Part shown: one piece after another, positions 24,471-36,490 of the stretch
Numbering within the stretch: the stretch's first letter is position 1
Layout: each line of letters opens with the position of its first letter
Assembly (NCBI GenBank): GCA_028023455.1
Contig: JAQFVV010000157.1
Location: forward strand, 2,232,001-2,296,000
Origin: Epiperipatus broadwayi
Lineage: Eukaryota; Onychophora; Udeonychophora; Euonychophora; Peripatidae
DNA: 64,000 bases
Direction of reading: 5' to 3'
The notes under the pieces: generated by a model
Databases searched by the model: none
Seen by the model: only the letters and a program-made list of their open reading frames with translations
Told to the model about the DNA's origin: nothing
Translations under genes and position numbers: made by a program

Positions 24471-25482
24471 TATCCCAATTCTTCATGCCATTGATTCTTT
24501 TTCTTTAATAATAACCCTAGAGGAGTTTCACTTCAATGTTTTTTTGCAAAGCAAGAACCCATATTGTTAAGAATTTCTCTTCAAGATTTTGTCAACAGTG
24601 TGGATGAAAATGTCCAAAAGTCATCAGTGTTCCAAAGATTTTCCACAGTCTATTACTCAACAATTATCTATCCCTATTCATGGAAATTCTTACACTTCTG
24701 TCATATCTATCCTTAAAAACTGTTGCTGGTCTTTTCATGCAGTAATCCATATTCACTGATACTGAAACTGAGTGTGAAATTATTTAAGCCTCTTTTAATG
24801 AATTTATATCAGTGCAAATGTCTAAAAAGAAGAAACCAAGGAAGAAGAAGACAATAAAGGGTAATTGAAGTTCTGTGCTAAAGTCACTACTAAGTTTAAA
24901 TCTGATTTGAAAGCTGTGAAAATTGAGTTTCATGCAACTTCTACTATGTGGCTCTTAAAAAAATGGAAAACATTGGTTAAATCTGAACATCTCCTGAAAC
25001 CAAGTGTGATTAGAAATCATTATTGAACTAGACAGGCATTAGTTATAGTTGCATCCTTATGATAAGAATAGAAGTTATTCATTGATTGCGTGGACACTAA
25101 TAAGTGTGCACCCAGATAGGAAAGATTACTACTGGTTCTTCTAATCTAGCTGTAACTGCTGCTGCCAAGATGACCATGGACTGTGAACTGCCTCTCATTG
25201 AAAGTGTGTCTACAAAGATGGAAAAATCATATTTTGTTTTGCTTTATTGCGTATTTGGTATTGCTTTTGTTTTTACCTATTATTTATGAATATCTTCCCT
25301 AAGATTTTATCTAATTTTCATGTTAAGCTTGTTGTTGATTTGTGCAATATCTTATTTTTATATCAAGTTCTAGTTTTTACTTTGCACCTTGTTTTATTTC
25401 TATGTGCCTCTGGTGTCTGTACATTTGCTGATCAAATTATGTTGTCTTTCTAGGCATTGCTTTACCTTTATGTACCTCTAGG

Positions 25483-26258
25483 GTGATTGTACATTTGCTG
25501 CTCAAATTGTGTTATATTAAATGTCTCCCTGATTTTAAATTTCTTCACTATTTAAATTGTATAGTTTATGCATCTGAATATTACCAGTATCAATGTGAGA
25601 GGTATGGAACTCTCCTAAATGGCTGTTTGCTATCAGTAATTGGATCTCAATTTTCTTCTCATATTACTTTCTTTTCTGAGATTAAACTTTATGTGCATTC
25701 TGATATCAATCTTGTTAGGTATCTTGGGAGGTTTGGATTTTTTCAGTTCTCCACCACCAGTACTCCAGCTGCAGGAGTTAGTTATTTTAATTCATCATAA
25801 AGCACCATTTGATTCCTTTAACATTCTTTATCTTGATCAAAACATGATTCTCATTACCTTTCATCATGCTGCCTTTACAGTGAACATTATTTATCTTTAT
25901 TTATATAACAGACCCACTCTTATACATCAACTTATATGCCATATTAATCTTATTCTTTCATTCAACTCTTTTCTACTCTCCTTTTTGGTGACTTTAATAT
26001 ACTGATTTTGTAGCTAAATACCTTCAACTTATTAATTGTAAACTGATGAGTGGTGAAGGCTTTCCCCTCTGTAATGCTTTTTTCTTTTATATTTTAAAAC
26101 ATTTAATTCTCATTAATCTTTTATTTTATTCATCTGATCTGCACTTGATGGTTACTCCATCTTTGAAACCAGTTGTTTTTTCTGATCACTTGGCACTCTC
26201 CATGCAAGTTGATATTGATCTTCATACACAACATTTCTTAACTACAATGATACATTAA
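25483..26258 (+). pseudogene. LINE endonuclease domain remnant
   Basis: Overlapping frames read the AP-endonuclease half of the LINE at 24471-28740. A piece LLFGDFNILIL (about 25985-26015) matches the GDFN catalytic signature of APE endonucleases. KPVVFSDHLALSMQVDI (about 26168-26218) matches the SDH signature that closes the domain. Between them the frame is broken by several stops. The role in a living element would be nicking target DNA to prime reverse transcription. Confidence 0.65.
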
Positions 26259-26725
26259 GAGTATTGCTTAAGGCTACAACTACAGGCAATAATCTCTGAA
26301 ATTTACATTTATTTTAGGAAGATTGTTTTTCTACAACCTATTATAGCTTGGTTCTCTTTTATCAATATTATCCAATTGATCATTTGACACACTAATAAAA
26401 ACAAATCACTTATAGCTTTAGTTAAGAAACTTGATGTTGTTAATTTGAAATTGAAACTCACTTCTTATGACCCTGCTTCTGTTCCTTCAATTATGTCCCT
26501 TAAGCAGCAATATCACAGCATACTCAATCTATTTTAGCTGAGTATCTTTCTACTAAAAAGGTCAAAATCTTCTTGACTCAATCTCATAACTGGTCAAAAG
26601 GGTACATCCACTGGGCTCTTTCTTATAAAAGTAAAAAGTCCATCCTTCTTCAATTATTGTAGATAAACATTTCTGCACAGAACTCAACATATTACCTTCT
26701 ATTTTTTTATCACTTTAAATCTAAG

Positions 26726-27730
26726 TTGCAAACTTTCAGCTGTCCTGAACTCCTAATATTTGCTTTTGTTGAAAGTCATCAAGGTCATGATATTACAAAG
26801 TCTGACATTATGCTTAAGCTGAAATCTTTACCCAATATCATTTATTCTAGTTTTCATATGATTACTACATGTTTCTCTTGCATATTAGTTTTTATGGTAC
26901 CAATTATTATGAACTTGCTTGATTTTCTTTCTAGGCAAATTTATCATATTGATAGGCTATATCCAGTTTCCTTAATTCTAATTCTCAAGCAAAATACTCT
27001 TCCCTCTCCTCTTCATAACCTTTGTCCTATCTCTTGTCATCTTTACTTATCAAAGTCATTGAATCCATCATTAAGGATGACATAGCCTATTATTCTGTCT
27101 TTCATCTCAAACTATCAGTTTGCTAAAAAGTGTGCTTCCATCTCTGATGCTATCACCCTGTTTAAAATTGTTATTGACCAAGTTGGGGCCACTAGAACAG
27201 CTGGTCCCATAGTTGTACAACTAGATATTTCATCAGCTTTTGATTCAGTATCTATTGACACTTTCATTGAACTATTACAATTGCAAAACATTCCCATTCT
27301 TTATGTTTTAGTTAAGCTTCTAATGAAAATAGAAATTTATATAACTCTTAATGGCAAACTAACATCAGGATTCATATCCCATAACTCTATTTTGAAGATT
27401 TCATCTTTGAATGCTTTGCTTTTTATTACTTATATAAATCTGCTGTTTCTTGAAATAGAGAGAAAACTGCCTGACATATATATTCTGCTAATTGATAAAG
27501 TAGTCATGGATATATCATTCATTGATAATATTGTCATTTTTCTTCCCTCTAGGAAATACCTTCCTTCACTTATTTTATTCTGGAAAAATTATACAGCACA
27601 CTATAAACTTCAGTTTAACCTTAATAAGTCATCCACATGGAGTATACTCTTTCTAGTAATAGTGTTTCCTCTCCCTTCACTGCCCCCTCCCCTCATAACT
27701 TTCTTGGATTTCCCATTTATAAATCTATGA
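26726..27730 (+). pseudogene. LINE reverse transcriptase remnant
   Basis: One frame is open across about 335 codons except for a single TAG at 27083-27085. Motifs in order: PISCHLYLSKSL (fingers, usual RPISLLxxLSK), LDISSAFDSVSIDTF (palm motif A, about 27221-27262), FISHNSILKISSLNALLF (position of the GxPQGSPLSPLLF motif, strongly altered), FIDNIVIFL (position of the catalytic YADD, reading FIDN) and KLQFNLNKSS. The reading then shifts frame to NFLGFPIY (27637-27921), the usual YLGF thumb-side motif. The loss of the second catalytic aspartate and the stop mean no activity. Confidence 0.75.
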
Positions 27731-28310
27731 ATGCTATGAGAACATCTATTCAGAACTCTATCCTCACATCTGTTGAAAATATAACTAACTCCTTGTCTAA
27801 AACATACCTTTCCCTTCATGCAAAAATCTCTCTTATCAACATCCTGATTTTTTCAAAAATGACTTCCTATATACCAATTAACCTAATGCTTTCAAGAAGA
27901 ATTACATTTGCTCCAAACTGATTTGGAATAAAAGAAGTAGTTACAATCAGTATTAGAACCTTACAGAAGCATGCCAAAGACATCTCCCTTCACTCAATCC
28001 CTACCCCAATTCAATCTCTAATTTTTCATTTTCAAAGGTATTTTTAATTTGTTCTTGCTTACCCTAATGCTGTGAAATTTGTCTTAATACTCCTCCACCC
28101 AGTAAATATTTTTTTTCAATCCTTAATCAAATCCATTGCTGCTTATATTGATCTTAATAATCACACATTCTTTAGGAAAATACTCTTTTGGAGGGGCTTA
28201 CAACATGATTCAGAGTGCTAGTCAACCTCAACTATCCCCATCTCTCCTTACTATCACCAATAAACAGATAATCAAAAAATTCAAATTCTGGTATCTGGAA
28301 CCAAAATATC

Positions 28311-28526
28311 TTGATTTCCTTATCAAAATCAATTTATAAGCTCTTACCTACTAGTTATTTTTATCACAGAGAATGGCATACGCTAACATTGACCCTTTGT
28401 TCTTTTTGTCATAAGTCTAAAGAAACAATACATCACTTCCTATCCCAGTGTCCCACTGTTCTTATCTATAGAAATATCACTGAGCCGATTACTAAATCAC
28501 ATACTTTCTCTATTTCTATTCATTGA
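28311..28526 (+). pseudogene. LINE C-terminal zinc-knuckle-like remnant
   Basis: The frame contains CSFCHKSKETIHHFLSQCP (about 28402-28458), a Cys-x2-Cys...His...Cys pattern found after the RT domain in many LINE ORF2 proteins. There it is thought to bind RNA or DNA. It follows the RT remnant on the same strand, as expected. The ATG opening the frame is not a meaningful start. Confidence 0.65.
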
Positions 28527-28924
28527 TAGTATAAAATAAGCCTTTCCCCTTCAATTAAGATTACTATTTGTCTTACATTTATCATATGTTTCCTAAGATG
28601 CCATTTTTACTTCAGCCCTACATCTAGGAAATTACAATCACTGTTTTTCAATAAAATTTCAAAAATTAAAAACAAAGACAGGATGCTTGCTCCTTCAGAC
28701 ATTGTTGTTGCTACATGGAGGCTGGTCTCTTTTCTGACCCCATTATAAATAGATAATTCCATTTTTTTCTTTTTTACTTTTTGTATGTTTTTACTATATA
28801 TTCACAAAATGTACCTTTTGTAATTTATATACCACTGTATTTGTCCATTCTTTGATGGTAAACTTTAAAATATCCAATTGAATTTCAAATCATCTTTTCT
28901 AAGTTTGTTAAAAAAAATATTGCT

Positions 28925-29165
28925 TAATAAAACCTTCAGAAATGCTCCAAAGAATTTAAATTAGAACTTGCAAATCATTTTAAATATTAGAAGATTCAGA
29001 TTTAACTGAAATCAATAAGATGACTGATACTCTATTAAGAACTGCAAGAAAGATATTTGGTACAAAAAACCCAGCAATATATTATCATTTTGGAAAGTTA
29101 AATGTAGCACAGTTTACAATAGAAGACTTTGAAATAATTTTAAAAAGAATAAGTTCCTAATGAAG
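28925..29165 (+). mobile_element. RTE fragment between endonuclease and RT
   Basis: Shifting frames give LQKCSKEFKLELANHF, then TEINKMTDTLLRTARKI, the same linker as in the minus-strand RTE copies near 36250 and 38800 (there KLEFTNHFKIL and TEINKKT). A short isolated piece with stops, of the same family and orientation as 22780-23400; the LINE at 24471-28740 lies between the two. Confidence 0.55.
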
Positions 29166-29663
29166 ATTATGAAAGTAAACAAAGAAAATTGGTGATACAT
29201 TGTTTAGTTTTAGTTTTTTTTTCTAAACAACAATTATTAAAACTAAAAACTTCAATCTCCAATTATCTTTAAAATGAATATATCATTAAAATAGTTGCAA
29301 GCCTAAATATTAAGGGATAAAAAACTTTAAAATACAAAATTGCTTTTTTAAAGAAAATAAATTGGATTATTTTTAAAAAGATTCATGTCATAAATTTTTC
29401 TGTAGTGGGAAAAATTGCTAGTCTTCAATTTTATAATAATGGGTAATTTAATTTTTATTTTCTAACACTAAAATGCAAAATAATATTTGCCTCAAAAATC
29501 TGATATTATTGCTAAACCAAATTTACATTTATTAATAATGAGATTTCATTATGTTTTACCTATGTATTTTTTTTTTTTTTTAAAAAGTAATGTTAATAAG
29601 GTTACTTATTATGAAAGTGAAATAAACTCAAATATATTTGTATCTTTTAAGACTTCTGAATAT
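29166..29663. other. A+T-rich spacer
   Basis: Nothing recognisable; a T14-type run lies near 29568-29581. Confidence 0.55.
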
Positions 29664-30455
29664 TAATCCATTTTTTATATAAAAAAATTATTTTTTGTAC
29701 AATGCTTACATAACATCCATCAACATCAACAGTTTTGATTGCCCCTGCAATCATCTTCAGAACTTTTTTAATCTTCTTTATTTCCCACCTTCCATTTTCT
29801 TTTATAATTAAATTACATTCAAATATAAGCCTTTCAAGCTAATTGAGCACGCGCCTTTTGAGAGTGTTAAATAAATGAATACTTTCCTCTTCAATCCAAG
29901 ATATAGTATTTATGCAGGAATAAAAAGGATCCTCTAATTCCTACGACTCAAATTCTTTGATATGCTTATTTACTCATAATTAAGTTTCAGTAGGAATGAC
30001 GTTTAATAAATTCTAAGCAATTTCACCTATGTCATTCAGTCAAAAAACATCGTAAATAGTAATTTAAAGTGAGAATTCTACTCATGCTCTCCTCAACAGT
30101 TCTTCAGATTTGCTCATATAAAAGAATTTGAGTTGTAGGAATAAGAGGATCCTTTTTGTTCCTGCATAAATACTATATCTTAGATTGAAGAGGAAAGTAT
30201 TCATTTATTTAACATTCTCAAAAGGCGCATGCTCAATTAGCTTGAAAGGCTAATATTTGAATGTAATATAATTGTAAACATGGCACTAGATAAAATAATT
30301 GCTTTTTTACAATTAAAAAAAAGGAAGGTGGGAAATAAAGAAGATTAAAAAAGTTCTGAAGAATATTGCAGGCTCAATCGAAACTGTTGATGTTGATGAA
30401 GTGTTTTGTAAGCATTGTACAAAAAATACTTTTTTAATAAAAAACAGATTAATTA
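29664..30455. repeat. Large foldback (hairpin) element, ~790 bp
   Basis: The left arm (about 29664-29950) and right arm (about 30115-30455) are inverted copies. Shared blocks include ATTTTTTGTACAATGCTTAC, CATCAACATCAACAGTTT, TTTAATCTTCTTTATTTCCC, CTTTCAAGCTAATTGAGC, ATGAATACTTTCCTCTTCAA and TATTTATGCAGGAA, each with its complement in the other arm. About 165 bp of unique sequence forms the loop. AGACTTCTGAATATT occurs on both sides (about 29650 and 30499) as a possible target duplication or ancient flank. No ORF is present, so it would depend on another element. The right arm has extra bases (about 30275-30320) missing on the left. Confidence 0.85.
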
Positions 30456-32231
30456 ATTAATTAATTAAGGCAAGGCAAAAAAGGAAAAAATAAGATTAAA
30501 GACTTCTGAATATTCCTGTAACATTTATTTCTCACTATTAAATTTTCAAAAAAAAAAAAAAATTAAATGCTTATGCTAACATTTTCCAAAAAGTTTATCT
30601 AGATAGAACATTGCAAAAATTAAATTTATTTATATCAACAAACTATGTGAATTAAATTGCTGAATTCAGCCATAGATTTCATTCTTATCTCTTTTATAGC
30701 AATCTTTTATATAAAAACAGAAAACGTGAATCATAGTTTTAGCAGTAGTAACAAATCTGAGATCATTTATTTCCAAACCATCCATGTGTGCACAAACAAA
30801 CAGTAAATATCAAATAGTAGTGCTAAACAGATTCCCACAGTAGTTTTTAGCTAATTACTTTTATTAGTAGAATATTCTACTCTCCATGTATCATCTAGTA
30901 ACAAATTTTAAATATTAGCCTTCATTAATTAATCAAGTTTAAATAAATGCTACTGAAGTAAATAGTATGAATCTAAGATAAGGGAAACCTATGTTATGTT
31001 TAATAGATGAAATTACGAATTATTCTTTCTAACAGTAAAAGTAGTTTGCTGATTCATTAAAAATCTCATTTAATTTTTTCAGTGGAAATTTTTAGATTTA
31101 TGTACCATGAAATTTCTAGTAAAATATATCCAATAATTCTCCAATAATCAACCTATAGAACGTTTTATGCATCCTAGTATAGAAATTAATATGCCAACTA
31201 ATACTTGGTTTTACTTTAATTTAAACATGAAGTAAAACTGGCACCTACTTTCAATGAAAAAGTTTTCAGATGTTTTCAAATAAAATTTAAGACAATCCTT
31301 TGTTCCTCTAGTTTATGAGTTGCTGCGTGTGAGTGGTAGAGAGATTACTCCAGCAATCAAATAAATAATAATGAGGTTCTTATGACTTTTTAATTATCTG
31401 AGATTCCATTTGGATCTTCAGCAGGATGCTGCATTGGTGTTTTGACTCTGCTGATAGTATCATGTTGTCTTTTTCCCTGGCTCTTATACTTCCGTTAAGC
31501 TGCTTAGCTCTTCTGCTGAATATATTCTGTTACCTTCTTCTTGGCTTTTGAACTTAAGTCTGAGTCCACAGATTTAGATTTGGGAGAGGATTTATAGTAT
31601 GAACTGCTATTGTTTTCTAAAGTATGTAATTAATTAATAAATTTTCTAAATTCCAAAGATCATCTTTAATTAGAAAAAAATACAATTACAGAGGTAATTA
31701 GTTTTTTCTTTATCAGATAAAATTTGTAACTTTAATTCCCTGACGAATTTTTTGATCGATAAAAATTATTTTAACATTTTAAATTTATACTTTTAAAAAA
31801 AAAAAACTAAATGTATATGCATATAGCAGTTCCAAATAACAAAATACAGTAATTCTTTGTATTTTTATATTTATGAGATAAATAAAATTAGGATATCCTC
31901 AAACTTTGATTAAGATTTGGATTATTTTGATGGTTCCAATGCTTTTTAAGTTTAGTTAACTAGAAAAACTTTTATTCAATAACTTATATCGTTTTTAAAA
32001 GAATTTTCTAGGGATAAGATCTTTTTGTAGGAAATACAATAATTATATGCAATAGTAATTTTAAAACCACTATTTAAAAGTTTAATTTATTGTCTCTCAA
32101 GTTTTGGGTTACATCAGATTAAATAATTAATATTTATTAATTTGTTAACTTTTTAAATAATACTTAGTTTTAATTAAGTAGTTAAGTTTTAATTAAATGC
32201 AAAAATATTATTTTTACTGAACTTAATATAA
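30456..32231. other. A+T-rich stretch with one less A+T-rich island
   Basis: A (TTAA)n run lies at 30449-30468. The island at about 31310-31600 has more G+C but no readable domain, B box or partner copy in the window. The rest is featureless. Confidence 0.5.
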
Positions 32232-32475
32232 TTAGAAGGCATTTGAATTCAGACTTTCAAGCTTCATAGAAGTATCCGCTCCATCTTATATAACTGATAC
32301 CATGACTACATACAAGTGAAAAAGACAAATGATCTCCAATATATGTATTTCACACTTAAACCAGCACTCATCAGTTGATCCAAATATCTTTTTCACACAT
32401 ATGTGGGCATGTGTTTTGTATAAGTTGGAGTGTACTGTAGGGAGTTTGAAAGTCTGACTTCAAATCCTTTCTAAT
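32232..32475. repeat. Palindromic tRNA-like element, copy 3
   Basis: The left arm (32232-32386) begins with a reversed B box and runs through CATCTTATATAACTGATACC, GAAAAAGACAAATGATCTCC and CAGCACTCATCAGTTGATCC. At about 32390 it switches directly to the outer half of the right arm: ATGTGGGCATGTGT, GGGAGTTTGAAAGTCTGA and the B box ACTTCAAATCC (32458-32468). The inner right arm and the spacer are absent. The outer halves can still pair. Confidence 0.75.
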
Positions 32476-32861
32476 TATATTACATTTTAATTGTAAACTA
32501 TTTTTAAAAAATATTAATGTGTTTTTCAACTATATGATGGCATAAATATTAATTTTTAATACATTTATAAAGTTTATTAACATGTTTTTTTATAATGACA
32601 TGTTAGTACATTTTTTATGATAAAGTTATTTCTTGAGAGATTGTGTGATGTTTGAACATCAAAATAATGAATGAATGCAATAATTTCATTTAATTAACCA
32701 GACTGATATATTTTTTTCTATTGGAAATAATCCATGAATCATTGACTCTTCAATTTCCCCCTCTATCACTGTTTTAAATTGTGCATGAAGATTTATTTTT
32801 TCATCATAATTAAGGTGCTGAACTTGATGAAAAACAATAAGAACTTATATTCTGTAAAATA
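32476..32861. other. A+T-rich spacer ending in a TA target site
   Basis: Nothing recognisable up to the TA dinucleotide at 32860-32861, which borders the Tigger-like element. Confidence 0.55.
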
Positions 32862-33946
32862 CAGTAAATCTTTTCAACTCTCTGACATTAATTATTTTTA
32901 TTTTAGCATCATTACAGACTGTCTTGAACAGAATCGTCTTGATTAGTGTTTGTTTTTAAAAGTAGTTTGTGCATGATTACATTACATATACACTATATAT
33001 ATTTCTGTTTTGGTGAATTTTTTTCATTCTTATTAATTAAAACATGAGTGAGAAACAAAAAAAACCAGCAGTATTGATACAATCAAAAAGAAATCAAGGT
33101 CTCACAAACCCCAAGTGGTTGAGACAAAAATGGATATAATTAGACGTTCTGAAAATGGGAAATCTTTTGCTTCAATCGCACATTCATGTAATTTAAACCG
33201 ATCAACAATATATACAATTGTGAAAAATAAGAACAAAATTAAGGAATATGCTAAAAATTGTGGAAATATTTCTTTAAAGATTGTTAAAAAGACATGGCAG
33301 AGTAATGGATGAAATGAAGAAGTCTTTGGCTTTATGGATTGAAGATCACATCAAAAAGGCATCCCAATGAGTTTATCAATTTTTCAAGCTAAGGTTTTGA
33401 TTTTGCATGAAGATTGAAAAAAAGAATTAAAAGAAGGCTCTGCTGTTGAATTTATAGCAAGCAATGTCACTGATGAAGATATTGATGAGTTAATGCAATC
33501 TCACTCAGAACCTCTGTCAAATAAAGACTTGATTAAACTACAAGAGATGAATGAAATACAAAATGAAGAAGAATATGATAATAAACTTATTGTTAAGAGT
33601 TTGACAATCAAGAATATGAATGAAGCCTTCTTGCATTTTGACAAATTTTTGACTATCATGGAAGAATGTTATCCCAATGGAAAGCGTATATCTCATGTAC
33701 AAAGGGTAATAGAAAAATACTCAGTATGTTACAGAATTCTTTATCAAGAAAAAAAAAGAATACAATTCAATTAACTCTTGATAAATTTGTAAACAAAACT
33801 CCACATTCTAATCAATAAAAAAATAAATACTGTATTTTGAAAACTCTTTTTGATGTTTTTTTTTTTACATACCTCTACTTTCAAACAATTTCAACTTCCA
33901 AACACGCACCATGAACCAATTAAGTTCATAAATAGGAGACTGCCTG
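32862..33946 (+). mobile_element. Internally deleted pogo/Tigger DNA transposon
   Basis: The element is ~1085 bp. It begins CAGTAAATC (32862) and ends as the complement of CAGGCAGTC (33938-33946), flanked on both sides by TA (32860-32861 and 33947-33948), the target of Tc1/mariner-pogo elements. The right end contains CAATTAAGTTCATAAATAGG, typical of pogo/Tigger termini. The ends match only over their first bases, so the terminal repeats are decayed. Inside is a transposase remnant with DNA-binding and C-terminal parts but no DDE core, so it could move only with help from a full-length relative. Confidence 0.8.
33044..33774 (+). pseudogene. Tigger-like transposase lacking the DDE domain
   Basis: Translation starts MSEKQKKPAV, shifts frame once (near 33080), then reads PQVVETKMDIIRRSENGKSF and SIAHSCNLNRSTIYTIVKN, a CENP-B-type N-terminal helix-turn-helix. 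Further frameshifts (near 33290-33420) give RVMDEMKKSLALWIEDH and SLSIFQAKVLILHED, the start of the second CENP-B DNA-binding domain. KELKEGSAVEF follows and joins directly to NVTDEDIDELMQSH, which belongs to the C-terminal tail. That tail is continuous to 33774 (NEAFLHFDKFLTIMEE, CYRILYQEKKR), as in Tigger transposases. Roughly 250 residues with the three catalytic acidic residues are gone. The junction is clean, suggesting an internal-deletion derivative that later gathered point damage. It cannot cut DNA but might once have bound element ends. Confidence 0.85.
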
Positions 33947-33948
33947 TA

Positions 33949-35489
33949 ATCAAATGGTTAATTGTTCAGAAAATCATGCACACTCAAGCACAAAATAACA
34001 TGTTGATAAGCTTTTAGCTCTTAAGTTCATTATTTTATTGCTGGGCTAAAGTGCACAATGTAACTATCTGGATGAACATAAATGCAAGATGGATTGAGAA
34101 TAGATATGACTAACAAAGCCATTTTTAATTACAACATTGTTATGGTACATCCACTCTAATAACTTTTACAGTAAAGATTTTTAGTACAATATATATATAT
34201 ATTAAGAGGCATTTTAGCAGATCTCTTAACATATGTAAATTTGTTGTGTATATATATATACTCATTATATATCTTTTATTTTTTATCATTTATTTTTTAT
34301 CTTTATTATGAAATGCTTAAAAAATATATTTATACTCTTTAAAAGTAAAGTTATTTGAACGTTTTTACATTATATTTAATTAATTTAATCAATATACAAA
34401 AAGTAAAATTCATAAGTACTCTCTATGTACCAATATGATTATTTGAATTACATACACAATTTGTTCACAAAATGTGGCATAAAATAGCAATAAAAACATA
34501 ATTGAATTAATTTAAACTATAGAAAATGATATTGTATCTATAATAAAAGAGTATTATTTACATTTCCAGGAATATTTCATTAATACGAATTACCCGAGAT
34601 AATTATTTGTTGTATGTTTTGATCAATAGTCGGAATAAAGAGTTATTTTTGTTTGAATCTATCAACTTGAAACAGAAATCCTTCAAGCAATATAAAATTA
34701 ATAATAATAATATAAAAAAGGATGTTTCAGGCAACTTAAAAGTTTGTTGAATAAAAAATAAATTGAAATATTAAAAAAAACCCAGTATAATTGAAATATT
34801 TTTTTCAAAAATTGCTTATATACATAAACAACACAAGCATACACATATATATTATTATCATATAGCAAGATCATATTTCACATTATTGTAGACTACATTC
34901 TCCAATCTTCTATAATTTTGCTTAATATTCAAACACTCGTACTTTTCCCAAGATCATCTATTATTAATATGTATCTTTCAACTCTTTTTGATTATTATTT
35001 ACTATTCCCTCTAACACAAAGATTTTCAATGGTGTTCCATAAAGTAAGATAATAAATATGTGTGCATTTTAATGTCATTTGTTTTGTGTATAATATAAAA
35101 CCTCTTTTGTCTTTATTATCAAACACTATAGTGACTATTCCATACTGATACAACACTGAAGTATTTTAGAAATGCAATAAAATTATTTTCATAATTAAAT
35201 ATAAACTATTCATCTCAATAAAGGGACCCTAAAGTTAATGGTTGAAAATTGCTTCTAAGACTTGGCACTATTAATTCTTTTACAGGAATATATGATTTTT
35301 TCTCATTCTTTTTAATAATTTACCAGTATTTTTAATTCTGCTTTGCTTCAAGTTTACTTCTTAAAAAAATATAATTATTTTTCTCCAATGTAAGATTTTT
35401 TTCCATACAATAAGAAAATACGTATATTCAATCATATATATTATCAGTTTTACCTATTATCAGCCTAAATTCTCTCCAAGTTAAATAAT
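33949..35489. other. A+T-rich stretch with no supportable gene
   Basis: No gene or shared repeat seen. Short TA runs occur near 34188-34202 and 34248-34260. Confidence 0.55.
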
Positions 35490-36490
35490 GTATTTTCTCC
35501 TACCCTAGCCTCTCTTCTCATTATATCAACAAACTTCTTTTTTTTACCCATTCATCTCACATATAAACATCACATGATCACCATTTCTTATGCATGCTTA
35601 TAACTTATTAAAACAGGCAAAACTCTCTATATGTATTGCTATTCAACGCAAGCCAGAGTAATCAATGGATGCCAAAAGGCTTGTGCATAAAATTCCCATC
35701 TAGTACCTACTCATCCAATATCCACAGACTAGTTACCGGCTTGGGCCTTCATCAGTGAGGAGCCTTGGATCTGTGAGCACTGCACCTAGATCTTAAGATC
35801 TAATGCAACTTTCCAACAAGCACCTTTTATCTCTATTTAACTACAAAACTATGAGTCTTAAATTGAAAACACCATAATATTTTCAATCTCACTTTTTAAT
35901 TATAGTCCCATATTTTTTACTTATTGCATATATAATAGTTTTCTATCAATAACAAAATGTTATTTTACACTCTTCAGACTTTTTTTTATTCTCTTCTACA
36001 ACTTTCCTTGTTACTTCACAATTATACTTTCTCATATCATTATCAACTCTTTTTCGTACCATTTTACAAAATTCAAGATATTCAATCCTTTTTAATGCAT
36101 ATTTTTATATAGCTTCATATTCTTTCTTTTCTTCATAAATTCTCTAGTCTCTAGAAATTTTCTTGGGCAATTGCTGCTTTTTTCTACTAGCTATCTTTGT
36201 TGCAGTTTTTAAAAGTATATCAGTTATTTTTCTGTTAATTTCATTCTAATCTGAATCAAGTTCAAAATCTACTAATACTTGAAAACGATTTGTAAATTCT
36301 AATTTAAATTCATTAGAATATTTCTGAAGATTAGGATGTTGTAAATATTGTTTTTCTTAATAATTTCTGTTTCTGTAGTTTTGGCATTAATATGTATTTT
36401 ACATCTTACTAATCAACAATCACTTCCTATGTTGAATTTATTAAAGATATTACAATCTTGAAATATTTATTTTCTGTTAGTCAAAATATA
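35490..36490 (-). mobile_element. RTE-type LINE, minus strand, internally rearranged copy
   Basis: On the minus strand 36490-35960 reads the end of the endonuclease and the following linker: LTNRK, IFQDCNIFNKFNIGSD, LVRCKIHINAKTTETE, LLKTATKIASRKKQQLPKK, with stops and shifts. The stretch 35570-35490 on the same strand matches the RTE C-terminus at 37752-37810 (complement of CTCCTACCCTAGCCTC and CATTCATCTCACAT). The RT core is missing, and the R1 repeat at 35566-35830 occupies part of the gap. It is the same family as 37612-39450. Confidence 0.65.
35566..35830. repeat. Dispersed repeat family R1, rearranged copy 2
   Basis: The plus-strand body (35648-35830) shares AATCAATGGATGC, TTGTGCATAAAATTCCC and CATCAGTGAGGAGCCTTGGA with the other copies. 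The segment at 35566-35640 is the family's 3' end in reverse (complement of GAAATGGTGATCATGTGATG). The copy is therefore partly inverted relative to copies 1 and 3. It lies inside the minus-strand RTE copy. Confidence 0.7.

Larger units (their letters stand above)
24471..28740 (+). mobile_element. Long decayed non-LTR retrotransposon (APE-type LINE)
   Basis: A ~4-kb run of plus-strand coding remnants in the order of an autonomous LINE. There is a K-rich possible ORF1 end (KKKKPRKKK near 24818-24850), an AP endonuclease (25480-26260), a reverse transcriptase (26700-27900) and a C-terminal cysteine/histidine motif (28310-28530). Base composition is milder than that of the flanks. Every domain carries stops or frameshifts, so the element is inactive. 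The clade is uncertain: the domain order suits several APE-type LINE clades, and it differs from the RTE copies and from the LINE at 39890. The 5' end is not defined; the 3' end is placed near 28740 where coding resemblance fades. Confidence 0.75.

Noticed and set aside
31310-31600. Less A+T-rich island as a possible exon
   Set aside because: Frames are short and carry stops, and no domain is recognisable; splice-like motifs alone are not evidence in this composition.
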